Source: Deltaproteobacteria bacterium
Lineage (GTDB): Bacteria; Desulfobacterota; Desulfobaccia; Desulfobaccales; 0-14-0-80-60-11
Assembly (NCBI GenBank): GCA_016874945.1
Contig: VGSO01000040.1
Coordinates: forward strand, 1 to 13,226
Reading direction: 5' to 3'
DNA length: 13,226 bases
Of the stretch, positions 13,180-13,226 are shown in pieces. The stretch's first letter is position 1. Each line of letters begins with the position of its first letter. The translations under genes and the position numbers were made by a program. Under the pieces are notes generated by a model. The model was not told where the DNA came from, ran no database searches, and saw only the letters and a list, made by a program, of their open reading frames with translations.

Positions 13180-13226
13180 AACTTGCCACCTATAAAATAA
13201 TGATTATTCAGTTAACTGGACGTCGT

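Overview
This GC-rich window (AT-rich only between genes) looks like chromosomal DNA of an anaerobic bacterium. Desulfobacterota (Desulfobacca/Syntrophobacter-like) is my best guess. The guess rests on a monofunctional Ni-Fe carbon monoxide dehydrogenase, a B12-binding radical-SAM remnant, a HrcA/CIRCE-controlled groESL operon and dense intergenic palindromes. It is an inference, because the window has no rRNA or other phylogenetic marker.

Layout: (i) 1-850: the start of a minus-strand gene leaves the window at position 3. A truncated B12-binding/radical-SAM gene follows, cut off by a cluster of palindromes. (ii) 867-3089: a sigma70 promoter, a perfect CIRCE operator, groES, groEL and a strong terminator. 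(iii) 3096-4920: a hairpin element, then a minus-strand MltD-type lipoprotein lytic transglycosylase with a structured leader. (iv) 4921-5383: an AT-rich gene-poor stretch. (v) 5384-6665: convergent yfcE-like phosphodiesterase and radC genes, separated by 7-bp repeat arrays. (vi) 6666-7213: a run of at least five palindromic elements. (vii) 7214-9322: a stand-alone cooS with its own promoter. (viii) 9344-11240: another nested palindrome, then a minus-strand pair encoding exported proteins, a SUMF1-fold protein followed by a GH17-like beta-1,3-glucanase. (ix) 11241-12400: a decayed stretch in which the catalytic half of a tyrosine recombinase abuts, in opposite orientation, the last ~59 codons of a pirin gene. 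(x) 12636-13088: a pyridoxamine-phosphate-oxidase-fold flavoprotein.

The genes do not form one pathway. They are mostly single housekeeping genes (protein folding, cell wall turnover, CO oxidation, flavin chemistry) on alternating strands. The most unusual content is between the genes. Several repeat elements share a nested design, with outer inverted-repeat arms enclosing a different inner palindrome. Two of them (3096-3204 and 6905-7032) have closely related arms and unrelated cores. A second family sits just after the stop codons of groEL and cooS, and degenerate 7-bp arrays occur at four places. I found no CRISPR array, complete insertion sequence, tRNA or rRNA.
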